Assembly (NCBI GenBank): GCA_027489035.1
Contig: JAIYAN010000012.1
Span: 62,001-126,000 of the forward strand
Direction of reading: 5' to 3'
DNA length: 64,000 nt
DNA from: Chitinophagaceae bacterium
Lineage (GTDB): Bacteria > Bacteroidota > Bacteroidia > Chitinophagales > Chitinophagaceae
Part shown: piece by piece, positions 52,216 through 61,750 of the stretch
Numbering within the stretch: the first letter of the stretch is position 1
Layout of the letters: each line of letters opens with the position of its first letter
Notes under the pieces: generated by a model
What the model saw: only the letters and a program-made list of their open reading frames with translations
Told to the model about the DNA's origin: nothing
Databases searched by the model: none
Translations under genes and position numbers: made by a program

Positions 52216-55200
52216 ATGAGAAAAGTACTCTTAACCTTGTTGGTTTCGATGGCTGTATCGTTGAGCGTTTTTGCTCAAAAAATGATAACAGGAAAGGTTA
52301 CTGACGCAAGCGATAAACCAATTTCAAATGTTTCAGTGCTCGTGAAAGGAACAAAAATAGGTACCGCCACAGCAGCTGATGGAACTTACAGCATTCAGGT
52401 TCCCGCAAATGGTAAAGTGCTCGAATTTAGTTCGCTAAATTTTGAAACCTATACCATCAACATTGGATCTAAACTTATTATTTCCCCAAGTTTAAATCCT
52501 GCCGAATCAAAAGATATGGCTGAAGTGGTTGTAACGGGTATCAGTAAGATTAAGAAATCACAATACGTAGGGGCAGCCACAAAAATCTCTGAAAAAGAAT
52601 TGAAAAACCAACCAGTAGGTTCTTTTGATCAAATTCTTCAAGGACGTGCACCAGGTATTACCGCTTTAACGTCTAGTGGTCAACCAGGTTCTGCAACCAA
52701 TATTATTATTCGTGGTACAGGTTCTATCTCAGGTGGAACTTCACCATTATATGTAGTAGACGGAATTCCAGTTGAAGCTACTGTTTTTCAAGGTTTCAAC
52801 CCAAATGATTTTGCTTCTATAGATGTTTTAAGAGATGCCGCTTCTACCTCTTTATATGGTTCTCGCGGTTCTGCAGGGGTAATTGTAGTTACTACCAAAA
52901 AAGGTGTTTCTGGAAAATTAAAATTCAACTACTCTGCTCAATATGGTGTAAAAGCTAAACCAGAATTCGCTTTCAGACCAATGAACACCACTGAATTATT
53001 AGATGCACAAGAAAAATATGGTGTAATTCTTGCTCAAGGAGATGCTCAAAGCCCGGCTGCTATTAATGAAGCAATGCCAGGTTTTTACTATTCTCCTGCA
53101 AATCCAAGATATCAAACACTTAGTGCAGATGAAAAAATTGAAAATGGAAGATTATTGGATTCTATCAAAAAAATCAATACCAATTGGGGAGATCAAATTT
53201 TCAGAACGGGTAATTTCAGTAACCATCAAGTTACTTTATCTGGTGGTACAGGAAAAACAAGAATTCTTAGCAGCATTGGCATGTACAATGAGGAAGGAAT
53301 TACATTACGTACTGATATGAAGCGAATTACTTTTAGAAACAATATGGATTATGCAGATGATAAAGCTTCATTTTCTTTTAATTCTAATATTGGTTATACC
53401 AAAAGAAGTTTCCAACAATCAACAGTTACAAACAGTTTAGGTAATCCGTTTTTAACCTCAGCTTTAAACGTTCCTTATGCAAGAGTGTATAAAGATGATG
53501 GAAGTTTTGCTACAGGAAATACACTAGAAAATTATTCATTTTCAGCTGCCAATCAATTGGAGTTAACTAAATACGACGAAAATTACAACAACCAAATTAA
53601 AGCCACATTAGGTATTAATGGTGGATACAAAATAACAGAAAACATCACTGCTGCAATTACTTCTGGTATTGATTTCCGTGAAACACAAAACACCAATTAC
53701 GGAAGTAAAATACCATATGTTCGTCAAATTTCAGAAGACATTACCGAAAAAGCAGGTTTCCAAACCGAAGGATTATCACGTTTTTTCCGTGCAACCGTTC
53801 GCCCTTCTGTTACCTATAAAAATACATTTCAAGAAAAGCATGATGTAGAATTTGTTGCATACAGCGAGTACATCAGAGAGTATAACAAATCAATCAATGC
53901 AACTGGATTTGGAACAGATCCAAAGCGTCCAAACACAATGGCATCAATCATTCAGGGTAATGCAGTAAATAAATTGTATGCAATAGTTGGCGGTGGAAAA
54001 TCACAAAGTGCATTGGTTTCTGGTTTAGCAACTGCGCGTTACACATATGACAGCAAGTACACATTAACTGCTTCTTATCGTAGAGATGGATCTTCTAAAT
54101 TACCTGTTGACACGAGATGGCAAGGATTTTACTCTATTGGTGGAGTATGGGATGCTAAAAAGGAAGATTTCATAAAAAACATCAAAGCAATTGATTTATT
54201 GCGTGTTAAATTAAGTTATGGAGGATCAGGTAATGCAGATAATTTCCCTCGTGGCGCCTATCCTTATCAAAATACTTACGGTGGTGGTAGCTACTCTGGT
54301 TTAAATACCATCGAAGCTTCTTATCCTGGTAATCCAAAATTGAAATGGGAAAAAACAACCGTTACCAATTTAGGTATTGATTTCGAAGTGGTAAACAGAA
54401 GAATTTATGGTGATATCAATATTTACGATAAAACAACCACAGATCTATTTGTAAGAAAAATATTAAGTGCTGCTTCTGGTTTCGGTAATGGGTCATTAGA
54501 TATCAATGCTGGAAAATTAAGCAATAAAGGAATTGAGTTGAGCATTAATGGCGAAGTTTTGAGAAAGAAAGATTATGCAGTTACTGTTTTTGCTAACTTC
54601 TCTTACAACAAAAACAGGGTAGTGAGTTTAGGCGGTGAAGCACCTTACGAAAATGGAACAGAATTGATTAAAGAAGGTACCGCTTTAGGAACACATTACG
54701 AAGTTAAATGGGCTGGAGTTGATGCATCAAACGGTATGCCTTTGTATTATGACAAAAATGGCAATTTAACTGATGTTTATAGCGCAGACAATAGAGTACA
54801 AGATTTCGGCACTTGGGAAGCCCCTTACAAAGGAGGTTTTGGTTTAAGAGCAAATTATAAATCATTAGAATTATCGTTGTTGTTTAGCTGGCAAGCGGGA
54901 GGTACAAAAGTTGATAACTTGGAATACTTTGTTGAAAATCCAGTTGGATTCATGGCTAATGGATTTAACCAATCATCTGATTTACATTTCTGGCAAGCAC
55001 CTGGCGATGTAGTAAATACGCCAAGTCCACTTTACGGAACTAACCCCTCATCAAAAATTATTCATGATGCATCATTCATGAGATTGAGAGACTTAAAATT
55101 AGCGTACACACTTCCAAAAAACATGGCAAGCAAACTTAGATTTGTTTCGGGCGCAAGTTTTTATGTACAAGGTTCAAATTTATTTATGTGGACAAAATGG

Positions 55201-55296
55201 AGAGGATATGATCCAGAAGCTGGAGCTACAAATATTAACTTAAGTGAATTCCCTAACCCTCGTACATTAACAGCAGGTTTGGACATTAATTTTTAA
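52216..55296 (+). CDS. SusC/RagA-family TonB-linked outer membrane protein
   Basis: A 1026-residue outer-membrane transporter with a signal peptide (LLTLLVSMAVSLSVFAQ). A CarboxypepD_reg-like domain (GKVTDASDKPISNVSVLVKG, about 24-100) is followed by the plug (FDQILQGRAPGITAL, IIIRGTGSISGG, PLYVVDGIPVEA, VLRDAASTSLYGSRGSAGVI) and the SusC barrel to a final GLDINF with terminal Phe. It forms the barrel under a SusD lid for TonB-driven nutrient uptake. susD follows 22 bp later. No glycosidase or polysaccharide lyase lies nearby, so the nutrient, sugar or peptide, is unknown. Confidence 0.95.
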   Translation: MRKVLLTLLVSMAVSLSVFAQKMITGKVTDASDKPISNVSVLVKGTKIGTATAADGTYSIQVPANGKVLEFSSLNFETYTINIGSKLIISPSLNPAESKDMAEVVVTGISKIKKSQYVGAATKISEKELKNQPVGSFDQILQGRAPGITALTSSGQPGSATNIIIRGTGSISGGTSPLYVVDGIPVEATVFQGFNPNDFASIDVLRDAASTSLYGSRGSAGVIVVTTKKGVSGKLKFNYSAQYGVKAKPEFAFRPMNTTELLDAQEKYGVILAQGDAQSPAAINEAMPGFYYSPANPRYQTLSADEKIENGRLLDSIKKINTNWGDQIFRTGNFSNHQVTLSGGTGKTRILSSIGMYNEEGITLRTDMKRITFRNNMDYADDKASFSFNSNIGYTKRSFQQSTVTNSLGNPFLTSALNVPYARVYKDDGSFATGNTLENYSFSAANQLELTKYDENYNNQIKATLGINGGYKITENITAAITSGIDFRETQNTNYGSKIPYVRQISEDITEKAGFQTEGLSRFFRATVRPSVTYKNTFQEKHDVEFVAYSEYIREYNKSINATGFGTDPKRPNTMASIIQGNAVNKLYAIVGGGKSQSALVSGLATARYTYDSKYTLTASYRRDGSSKLPVDTRWQGFYSIGGVWDAKKEDFIKNIKAIDLLRVKLSYGGSGNADNFPRGAYPYQNTYGGGSYSGLNTIEASYPGNPKLKWEKTTVTNLGIDFEVVNRRIYGDINIYDKTTTDLFVRKILSAASGFGNGSLDINAGKLSNKGIELSINGEVLRKKDYAVTVFANFSYNKNRVVSLGGEAPYENGTELIKEGTALGTHYEVKWAGVDASNGMPLYYDKNGNLTDVYSADNRVQDFGTWEAPYKGGFGLRANYKSLELSLLFSWQAGGTKVDNLEYFVENPVGFMANGFNQSSDLHFWQAPGDVVNTPSPLYGTNPSSKIIHDASFMRLRDLKLAYTLPKNMASKLRFVSGASFYVQGSNLFMWTKWRGYDPEAGATNINLSEFPNPRTLTAGLDINF

Positions 55297-55318
55297 TTTA
55301 TCTTAAAACAATAGAACA

Positions 55319-56929
55319 ATGAAAAATAAAATAATATTATTAGCAATCGTTGCTGCTGTTTTGGGTACCAGCAGTTGCAAAAAAGACCTAGATCAACAAC
55401 CTACCGATTCGTTTAGTGAAAACAATGCATTTGTTACATTAGATGATGTACAATTTGGCGCTAATGCCGTATATGCTCGTTATGGTGCTTATGCCAATGA
55501 TATGTATGTAAGTGCTTTACTTTCAGATGAGGCAAAATTGGGTGCAAATAATGCTGGTCAAGGGGCTTTAACTTACCGTTTTCAATTCAATTCGGATAAC
55601 ACCAGTGGTGGTGATGTAATTAGAGCATGGGGAAGTTATTATTCTGTAATTGATCAGGTAAATCGTTTGTTACCAAAGATTCCAACGGTAACAGCAGGTG
55701 CAGATCAAGAGCCAAGAAGAAATATTTTAAAGGGACAAATGTTGGCAATGCGTGCGATTGCTCATTTTGGATTATTGCAATCTTACTGTAAAAATTACGA
55801 TCCAGCTGATGCACGTGGTGTGCCTGTAATGTTGGTTTCTGATCCTCTTGCAAAACCAGCAAGAAATACAATGGGAGAAGTAATGGCGCAAATAGAATCA
55901 GATTTATCAGAAGCAAAAGCATTGTTACCTGTTGTGACGTTTAGTGATTTCAGAGATACGGTAATAAACAAAATAAATGTTGCAGCTTATCAAGCAAGAA
56001 TAGCTTTATACAAAAAGGATTACGACAATGCTGTAACATATGCAACGGAAGTAATTTCCTCAGGAATTAAGCCTTTGACAACTGGTGCTCAATTTTCAGC
56101 GATGTGGACAGATGAACTTGTTGTTGATGAAGTTTTATTCAGAATTAGATACGAAACAAGTACTGCTATTGGTGGTTTGTGGACAACCACTGGAGGAAAT
56201 GTATACATTGCCCCTTCGGATAAATTGTTTGGTTCTTTTTTAGAAGCCACATTTAATGGTAAAATTAGTAATGATACCTTATTTGTAACAACTATAAATA
56301 GTGGTTCACTACAAGTTGGACAATCAATCATAGGAGGAACGATTCTTCCTTCAATTTCAAATCCAATTTTGATTGCAAGAATAGATACAGTTCCAGGTAG
56401 ATATATTTTGAACAGAAGACAAACATTACCGTTAACTTCACTTTCAGCATTTAGAGATAATAGATTACCTGCATACATTGGTATAAATGCATCTGGAAAC
56501 AAATACGTAAATAAATTTTATACTTCATCACGTGGTGGTAGAGTTGTAGATATGAAAGCTTGCAGAACATCAGAAATGTATTTGATTCGTGCAGAAGCAA
56601 ATGCAAAAAAGGCAAGTCCAGATTTAGCGGCTGCATCTGCTGATTTAAACTTTTTAAGATCAAAACGTATTAATGGTTATACTGACCAAACATTCCCAAC
56701 TGCTACATCTGTTATTGATGCCACATTACAAGAGCGTTACAAAGAATTGGCTTTTGAAGGATTCCGTTTTTGGGATTTGAAGCGCAACAATTTATCTGTA
56801 GAGCGTTTATCAAGTGATGCAAATGCAGAATGGCAAACATTGTTAAGTGGTAATTATCGTTTTGTATTGCCTATTCCAAATTCGGAGTTGTTGGCCAATC
56901 CAAACATGGTTCAAAACGACAACTATTAA
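55319..56929 (+). CDS. RagB/SusD-family nutrient-binding lipoprotein
   Basis: A 536-residue surface lipoprotein with lipobox LGTSSC (Cys20). SusD features include the early DLDQQPTDSFSENNAF, RNILKGQMLAMRAIAHF (TPR-like), and the end RYKELAFEGFRFWDLKRNN with LPIPNSELLANPNMVQN. An extra ~60-residue segment (about 300-360) rich in Thr/Ser/Gly is unusual for family length. It closes the SusC barrel as a ligand-binding lid. The next gene starts 36 bp downstream. Confidence 0.94.
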   Translation: MKNKIILLAIVAAVLGTSSCKKDLDQQPTDSFSENNAFVTLDDVQFGANAVYARYGAYANDMYVSALLSDEAKLGANNAGQGALTYRFQFNSDNTSGGDVIRAWGSYYSVIDQVNRLLPKIPTVTAGADQEPRRNILKGQMLAMRAIAHFGLLQSYCKNYDPADARGVPVMLVSDPLAKPARNTMGEVMAQIESDLSEAKALLPVVTFSDFRDTVINKINVAAYQARIALYKKDYDNAVTYATEVISSGIKPLTTGAQFSAMWTDELVVDEVLFRIRYETSTAIGGLWTTTGGNVYIAPSDKLFGSFLEATFNGKISNDTLFVTTINSGSLQVGQSIIGGTILPSISNPILIARIDTVPGRYILNRRQTLPLTSLSAFRDNRLPAYIGINASGNKYVNKFYTSSRGGRVVDMKACRTSEMYLIRAEANAKKASPDLAAASADLNFLRSKRINGYTDQTFPTATSVIDATLQERYKELAFEGFRFWDLKRNNLSVERLSSDANAEWQTLLSGNYRFVLPIPNSELLANPNMVQNDNY

Positions 56930-56965
56930 TTGAAACAAAAAACTAAATTTTAAAAATTCAATTTT

Positions 56966-57883
56966 ATGAAACGTATAAAAATTCTTTCGTTACTGTCTAT
57001 TTTGGTAGTAATATTTTTGTTGGCTAGTTGCGACAAAACAAAAACGTATGAAACAGAAGTTCCACCTGCTCAAGCACATTTTGTAGGAAAAGCAACACAA
57101 GTATATGTAGCAGAAACAAATCCTGCACCAGAATTTAAACTACAAGTAGGTACAACAAATGTTGCTGGTTCTGATCGTACTGTAACTTATAAAGTTGAAT
57201 GTCTTTCAGGTGCAGTAGCCGGATCGCAATACAATATTCCTTCAGGTAATTCATCAGGAACTGTAACCATTAAAGCTGGACAAGCAATTGGTGAAATTGC
57301 AATTCAAGCAGATTACGCATCTTATGTATCAGGAAGAAAAGATACATTGATGTTTAGTTTAACTGAACCATCTGTAAAACCAGCTTCGTTTATGGATACG
57401 GTTTATGTAATCATTAGAGGTGCTTGTCTTGAAGGTGATGTAAATCTTAATGATTTATTGGGTGATTATAACAATACCAATCATGTTTTTAATAATACAC
57501 CAAGAGGGCCATACACAACTTCAATATTAAGTGTAAATCAAACATCAGCTACAACAGGAACAATTGAGGTAGCAAACATTTGGAATAATGGATGGGCTCC
57601 AGTTACATTTACATTAGATTGGACAGATCCTGCTAACAGAAAAGTAACATTAGCAACACAAACAAATATTGGTCCTGCAACAACGGTTATTTCAGATACT
57701 ACTTATGCTACTTGGTTGGTATTGGTTGGCCCATCTACAACTACAACAGCTGCTGGTCCTGGAACATTCTCTATTTGTAATCAAACTTTAACTTTAAAAA
57801 TGTTTGTTGGTATAACAAATCCAACATTTACAAGTGGTGGATGGTTTAATGTACCGCCGTATGTAGTTAATATGGCGAGGTAG
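56966..57883 (+). CDS. Surface lipoprotein of the susCD operon (DUF1735/Calx-beta-like)
   Basis: A 305-residue lipoprotein (FLLASC, Cys22). Residues ~30-150 form a Calx-beta or DUF1735-like beta sandwich (VTYKVECLSGAVAGSQYNIP, VTIKAGQAIGEIAIQADYA, LMFSLTEP). The second half (NLNDLLGDYNNTNH, WNNGWAPVTFTLDWTD) resembles the DUF4361/lipocalin-like part of surface binding proteins. By position it takes the place of SusE/F-type proteins that help capture the ligand. A terminator at 58031-58065 closes the operon. Confidence 0.72.
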   Translation: MKRIKILSLLSILVVIFLLASCDKTKTYETEVPPAQAHFVGKATQVYVAETNPAPEFKLQVGTTNVAGSDRTVTYKVECLSGAVAGSQYNIPSGNSSGTVTIKAGQAIGEIAIQADYASYVSGRKDTLMFSLTEPSVKPASFMDTVYVIIRGACLEGDVNLNDLLGDYNNTNHVFNNTPRGPYTTSILSVNQTSATTGTIEVANIWNNGWAPVTFTLDWTDPANRKVTLATQTNIGPATTVISDTTYATWLVLVGPSTTTTAAGPGTFSICNQTLTLKMFVGITNPTFTSGGWFNVPPYVVNMAR

Positions 57884-57891
57884 TTTTTTTA

Positions 57892-57967
57892 AAAGGTTTA
57901 GGAGGTTTGAGATGTTTGAGAGGTTTGGTTCAAAAGGTTCAATATGTTCAATGAGTTCAAAAGGTTG
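57892..57967 (+). repeat. Composite 9-bp-period repeat element, locus 6
   Basis: AAGGTTTAGG, AGGTTTGAG, ATGTTTGAG, AGGTTTGG units run in 9-bp phase into TTCAAAAGG, TTCAATATG, TTCAATGAG, TTCAAAAGG. The hairpin and palindrome blocks are absent. It starts 8 bp after the lipoprotein stop. Confidence 0.85.
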
Positions 57968-58030
57968 AGCAGTTTACTTTTGATGAGGTTAATGGAAATA
58001 AAACTGAATTTTTTTAACCCCTAATAATAC

Positions 58031-58065
58031 AAAAAATCCCGTTTAGAAATAGCCGGGATTTTTTT
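58031..58065 (+). terminator. Rho-independent terminator of the susCD operon
   Basis: AAAAAATCCCG (58031-58041) pairs with CGGGATTTTTTT (58054-58065) around TTTAGAAATAGC, with the T-run forming the tail. It lies 148 bp after the last gene, beyond the composite repeat, so the repeat is part of the operon transcript. Confidence 0.85.
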
Positions 58066-58067
58066 GT

Positions 58068-58165
58068 GGCCCCCAAAATCCCCTGGGGGGAAGTTGTCAA
58101 CATTCCATCATTTTACAATTTCAATCTTTACGACACATAGCATAGCCCACGGTTTCAACCGTGGG
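58068..58165. repeat. GC-rich palindrome and second CCCACGGTTT REP copy
   Basis: GGCCCCCAAAATCCCC followed by TGGGGGGAAG (58068-58093) begins directly after the terminator's T-run and resembles the 8792 elements. At 58146-58165, CCCACGGTTTCAACCGTGGG repeats exactly the 4051-4070 palindrome, 54 kb away. Confidence 0.75.
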
Positions 58166-58247
58166 AGAGGAAGCATTAAATAACCAATAAGGAATTAATA
58201 ATAAAGAATAAGGAAGTGGATTGTGTTACAATAAATCATTTCCTTCT

Positions 58248-58416
58248 TTAATGATTGGTGAAAACACCAACATCGGTAGACGAGAATTTCCCAACCTTTG
58301 AACTCTTTGAACGCATTAAACTCTTGAACTTTAGGGTTGAAAATATTCAACCCTTACACATCAAACATTTCAAACCTCATAAACATCTATAACCTCAAAA
58401 ACCTCCCAAACCTCTC
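58248..58416 (-). repeat. Composite 9-bp-period repeat element, locus 7
   Basis: In minus orientation, like locus 4: ATGATTGGTGAAAACACCAA with CATCGGTAGACG (58251-58282), AACCTTTGAACTCTTTGAAC-type units, the TTAGGGTTGAA/TTCAACCCTTA palindrome (58331-58357), then AACCTC-type 9-mers ending 6 bp before the TMTC-like gene stop. Confidence 0.82.
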
Positions 58417-58421
58417 TTCCC

Positions 58422-60536
58422 CTACTTAGTATTATCAAACATCGTTCTATACCGTTGTGCTTCTTTTGAATTGCCCATTGCGGTGTACGTATCGGCTAAA
58501 ATGCCAAAACTCTTTTTAAGGTTGTTGTTGATTGATAGCGCTTTGTTGGCGTATTCAATTGCTTTTGAATAATTTTTTGTGAGATAAGAAACCACAGCAA
58601 TGTTTTGAATGATCATGATATCGTTGGGGTTTATTTGGTAGCCTTTTTCAAAATAAATCAATGCACTATCATTCTTATTTATTGAGGAATAAATAGAGGC
58701 CATGTTGTTATAAATCAATAGATTATTCGTTGATTGATAAGTCATACTTTTTTTATAAGAAGCAATTGCCGCATCTGGAAATCCATTGTTGTTTAGATAT
58801 ATTCCCTTCATTAAAAATAAATCACCTAGATTTTTTACAGGGGTCTTTTCATTTGGCGCAATGTCTAAAACTTTCTCGTAATAATATTGTGCACTATCAA
58901 ATTCATTTCTTGCATGAAATATTACACCAAGATTGTTGTAAGCCATGATGTATTTATTATCAAGCTCAATGGCCTTACGGTAATGAATCATAGCACTCGC
59001 CGTATCTTTAAGAAAAGCATGGCATTTACTGGAATTGTAATGTGACAATTTGTTTTTGGGATAAATCTCAATACTTTTAGTAAAATGTAGAAGAGATTTT
59101 CTAAGCAAGTCATTTCGTTCTGCGGTATCCGTTAGTTGTTCTCCTCGGTTGAGGTATTCAGTAGCTAAACTATATTGTGTACGACTACTATTGGGCGCAT
59201 TTTCAACACCTTTTTCAAATAAGGAAAGATTGTTTTTCCAATCGCCAACCCTCGCCATAGTTAAGCCAGAAAATGCGATTAGTAAAATTGAAAAAATACC
59301 AATAAATACATTTTTAAGTTTACCTGAAAACTCCGTTGTGTCTATATTTAACAAGTAATTCATTAAAAAAACAATGCCTAACGCAAACCCAAAAGAAGGT
59401 ACAAATAAAAACCTTTCGCCAATAGTAGCACCATTTAAAATAAATAAATTATTTGTTGGAGAAGAAGCAATAAAGAAAAACAAAATTGAAAAAGCTAGTA
59501 CGCGATGTTTTTTGAATTTTAAAATGGCAAAAACAAATAAACTGCCGTAGATAAATACACTAAGCCAAGACATCCATGAACCCCAATTGGCAACCGGAAT
59601 TTGATTGAACGAATAATCCCAATTTAAAGGCCAAGGGATAAATAATAGTTTGATGTAATAAAATAAGATGACAGCTTTTGTCGCTGTGTTTTCGCCAAAA
59701 TTCTTTGTAGCATTCAACACATTTTCAAGCTCTTGTGAATCAGTTTTAGATGTTCCGTTTCCAATTATTTGGTGACGTATCAATAAAAAAACAGCAGCTA
59801 TAAATGCCAATGAAACAAACATATAAATTGATGACTTCAAATCCTTTTGCATCAACATGTAATGCGCTAATGGAATAATCACTAAAAATGCAATGGCACT
59901 TTCTTTCGATAAAAGCGCAAGCATAAAAAACAACAAACCGAAGACTAAAGTACTTGGCTTAAGCTTTGTATTTTCATCATTTGGCAAAAGAAATTTCCAG
60001 GATAAAAAAGCAAAAATGGCTGCAAGCAATTCGTCCATACTTTTTACACTTGCCACCACTTCGGAATGTATGGGATGTGTTGTAAATAGAACACAAATCA
60101 AGGAAATTAGATAAATATTTAGCGTTGGAAATAATTTTTTTATCAGCGAAAACAAAATTTGTAAAAGTAAAATATACAGTAACATATTCATTAAATGCGC
60201 CATCGCAGGAGAATTATCGAATAGTGTTTTTTGTATGGCAAACACAAATAAAGTTATTGGACGATAAGGTTGTAATCCTTCGGTGCCATCAAATTTATTT
60301 AAACTACCATAACTGAAAAACTCTTGTAGCCCACCAATACCTTGCTGTACAGAGCTGTGCTTCAAATAAAACAAATCATCATCTAAAGTAAATTCAAAAT
60401 TTATGGATTGACCATAAAGGATTAACACCACAATAGCTAAAAATATACGAATAGCAAATTCGGGGTTTGATTTTTTTGAAACCGTAACTACTGATGGTGT
60501 TTTTGGTTGATCAGCTGTTTTAATTTTTTTTGCCAT
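58422..60536 (-). CDS. Multispanning membrane protein with TPR domain (TMTC-like)
   Basis: A 704-residue protein. The N-terminal ~430 residues have about 11 membrane segments with LDDDLFYLKHSSVQQGIGGL, YRPITLFVFA and HPIHSEVVASVKSMDELLA, which resemble GT-C-type O-mannosyltransferase-like TMTC proteins of animals and bacteria; the acidic loop residues after the first segment are the likely catalytic site. The last ~270 residues are at least seven TPR repeats (MAYNNLGVIFHARNEFDSAQ, YQINPNDIMIIQNIAVV). The role in protein or envelope glycosylation is inference. It lies 36 bp after tlpA-like gene on the minus strand, probably in one transcript with gatB. Confidence 0.8.
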   Translation of the reverse strand: MAKKIKTADQPKTPSVVTVSKKSNPEFAIRIFLAIVVLILYGQSINFEFTLDDDLFYLKHSSVQQGIGGLQEFFSYGSLNKFDGTEGLQPYRPITLFVFAIQKTLFDNSPAMAHLMNMLLYILLLQILFSLIKKLFPTLNIYLISLICVLFTTHPIHSEVVASVKSMDELLAAIFAFLSWKFLLPNDENTKLKPSTLVFGLLFFMLALLSKESAIAFLVIIPLAHYMLMQKDLKSSIYMFVSLAFIAAVFLLIRHQIIGNGTSKTDSQELENVLNATKNFGENTATKAVILFYYIKLLFIPWPLNWDYSFNQIPVANWGSWMSWLSVFIYGSLFVFAILKFKKHRVLAFSILFFFIASSPTNNLFILNGATIGERFLFVPSFGFALGIVFLMNYLLNIDTTEFSGKLKNVFIGIFSILLIAFSGLTMARVGDWKNNLSLFEKGVENAPNSSRTQYSLATEYLNRGEQLTDTAERNDLLRKSLLHFTKSIEIYPKNKLSHYNSSKCHAFLKDTASAMIHYRKAIELDNKYIMAYNNLGVIFHARNEFDSAQYYYEKVLDIAPNEKTPVKNLGDLFLMKGIYLNNNGFPDAAIASYKKSMTYQSTNNLLIYNNMASIYSSINKNDSALIYFEKGYQINPNDIMIIQNIAVVSYLTKNYSKAIEYANKALSINNNLKKSFGILADTYTAMGNSKEAQRYRTMFDNTK

Positions 60537-60572
60537 ATTGAATTACAAATGGTATTAAAATTCAAGTATATT

Positions 60573-61727
60573 TTATTTCAAAGTTTTGCCTAAAAAAGCA
60601 TCAAGATCTTTGTCTCTTAACTCTGTTGCCAATATTTTTCCTTCTGGATCTAATAACACATTATAAGGAATTCCTTCGATTCCATAAACGGGAACAACAG
60701 CAGATTGCCAACCTTTCAAATCGCTGATGTGTTTCCAAGTTAATCCATCTTTTTGAATGGCTTTTATCCAAGCATCTTTATCTTCATCAAGCGAAACACC
60801 AAGTACAGTAAAATTTTTGTTTTTATATTTTTTGTATGCAGCCACTACATTTGGATTCTCTCCACGACATGGTCCGCACCAACTTGCCCAAAAATCAACC
60901 AATACATATTGCCCTTTATATTGACTTAATGAAACAGGTTTTCCTTCGGTATCATTCATCGTAAAATCGGGTGCGAAATTACCAACAGCTGGCTTTTCTT
61001 GTTCAGCAGGTTTTGGCTTATTCATCTCCGTTAGAAACTTATTGTATGCTAAAATAATGTCTTGAACACCTTTATGTTTTGGGAATTTTTTGGTTAGATG
61101 ATCTATGCGTTTTTGAATAACATTTTTATCTTCCGTAGACGCATTTGCCATGGCAAAAATGGTCACGATGGGGTCTTCACTTTTAAATACGTATCCATCT
61201 AAAAAATTTGTTAACCCCTCATTTAATTTTGCTTGTTTAACCGATTCAATAGCCAATAAACTATCGTTGCCTGCATTTTGTAATGAATCTAATATAGCCC
61301 CATTTTTTTCAAGTATTGCCACATTTTCCATTAATCCTACAATTAACGTTTTTAGCGCTTTGTTGCCTGGTGTTTCAACTTTTAGATTTTTAAAATTGTC
61401 GTCAGAACCATTGCCTATTTTGGCTGAAAAATCAATTTCCGATTGGTCATTTATAATTAAGTAAGAAGCATTTTCATCTCGCTCTAATCTTATTCTAAAA
61501 AGTCCTTCTTCTTCGCTTTTGGCGGTTAATACAAACTTCCCGTTTTTAATTTCCGCAGTGTCAAGTACAGCAATATCTTTCTCGTTGAAAAACAATTGCT
61601 CTAAATAAACACGTTGATCTTTTGCGTTTTCAATTTTTCCATTTATGGTAAATTGGTCTTTGCTTTTATTATTGCAAGAAAAAATCAAAGCACTAACGAT
61701 AATGAGTAAATAATTTTTGATGGTCAT
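60573..61727 (-). CDS. Lipoprotein thiol-disulfide oxidoreductase (TlpA-type with DUF4369 N-domain)
   Basis: A 384-residue lipoprotein (LIFSC, Cys18). The N-terminal half (FTINGKIENAKDQRVYLEQ, AEIKNGKFVL) is a DUF4369-like beta domain. The C-terminal half is a thioredoxin fold with FAPDFTMNDTEGKPVSLSQ and WASWCGPCRGENP (Cys284, Cys287), GLTWKHISDL and a cis-proline in GIPYNVLLDPEG. Such proteins reduce periplasmic disulfides, often for cytochrome maturation or stress. It is 23 bp downstream of gatB; the two probably share a promoter, as is usual by chance of position in this genome. Confidence 0.9.
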   Translation of the reverse strand: MTIKNYLLIIVSALIFSCNNKSKDQFTINGKIENAKDQRVYLEQLFFNEKDIAVLDTAEIKNGKFVLTAKSEEEGLFRIRLERDENASYLIINDQSEIDFSAKIGNGSDDNFKNLKVETPGNKALKTLIVGLMENVAILEKNGAILDSLQNAGNDSLLAIESVKQAKLNEGLTNFLDGYVFKSEDPIVTIFAMANASTEDKNVIQKRIDHLTKKFPKHKGVQDIILAYNKFLTEMNKPKPAEQEKPAVGNFAPDFTMNDTEGKPVSLSQYKGQYVLVDFWASWCGPCRGENPNVVAAYKKYKNKNFTVLGVSLDEDKDAWIKAIQKDGLTWKHISDLKGWQSAVVPVYGIEGIPYNVLLDPEGKILATELRDKDLDAFLGKTLK

Positions 61728-61750
61728 AATGTATGGGGTTAAATTTAAAT

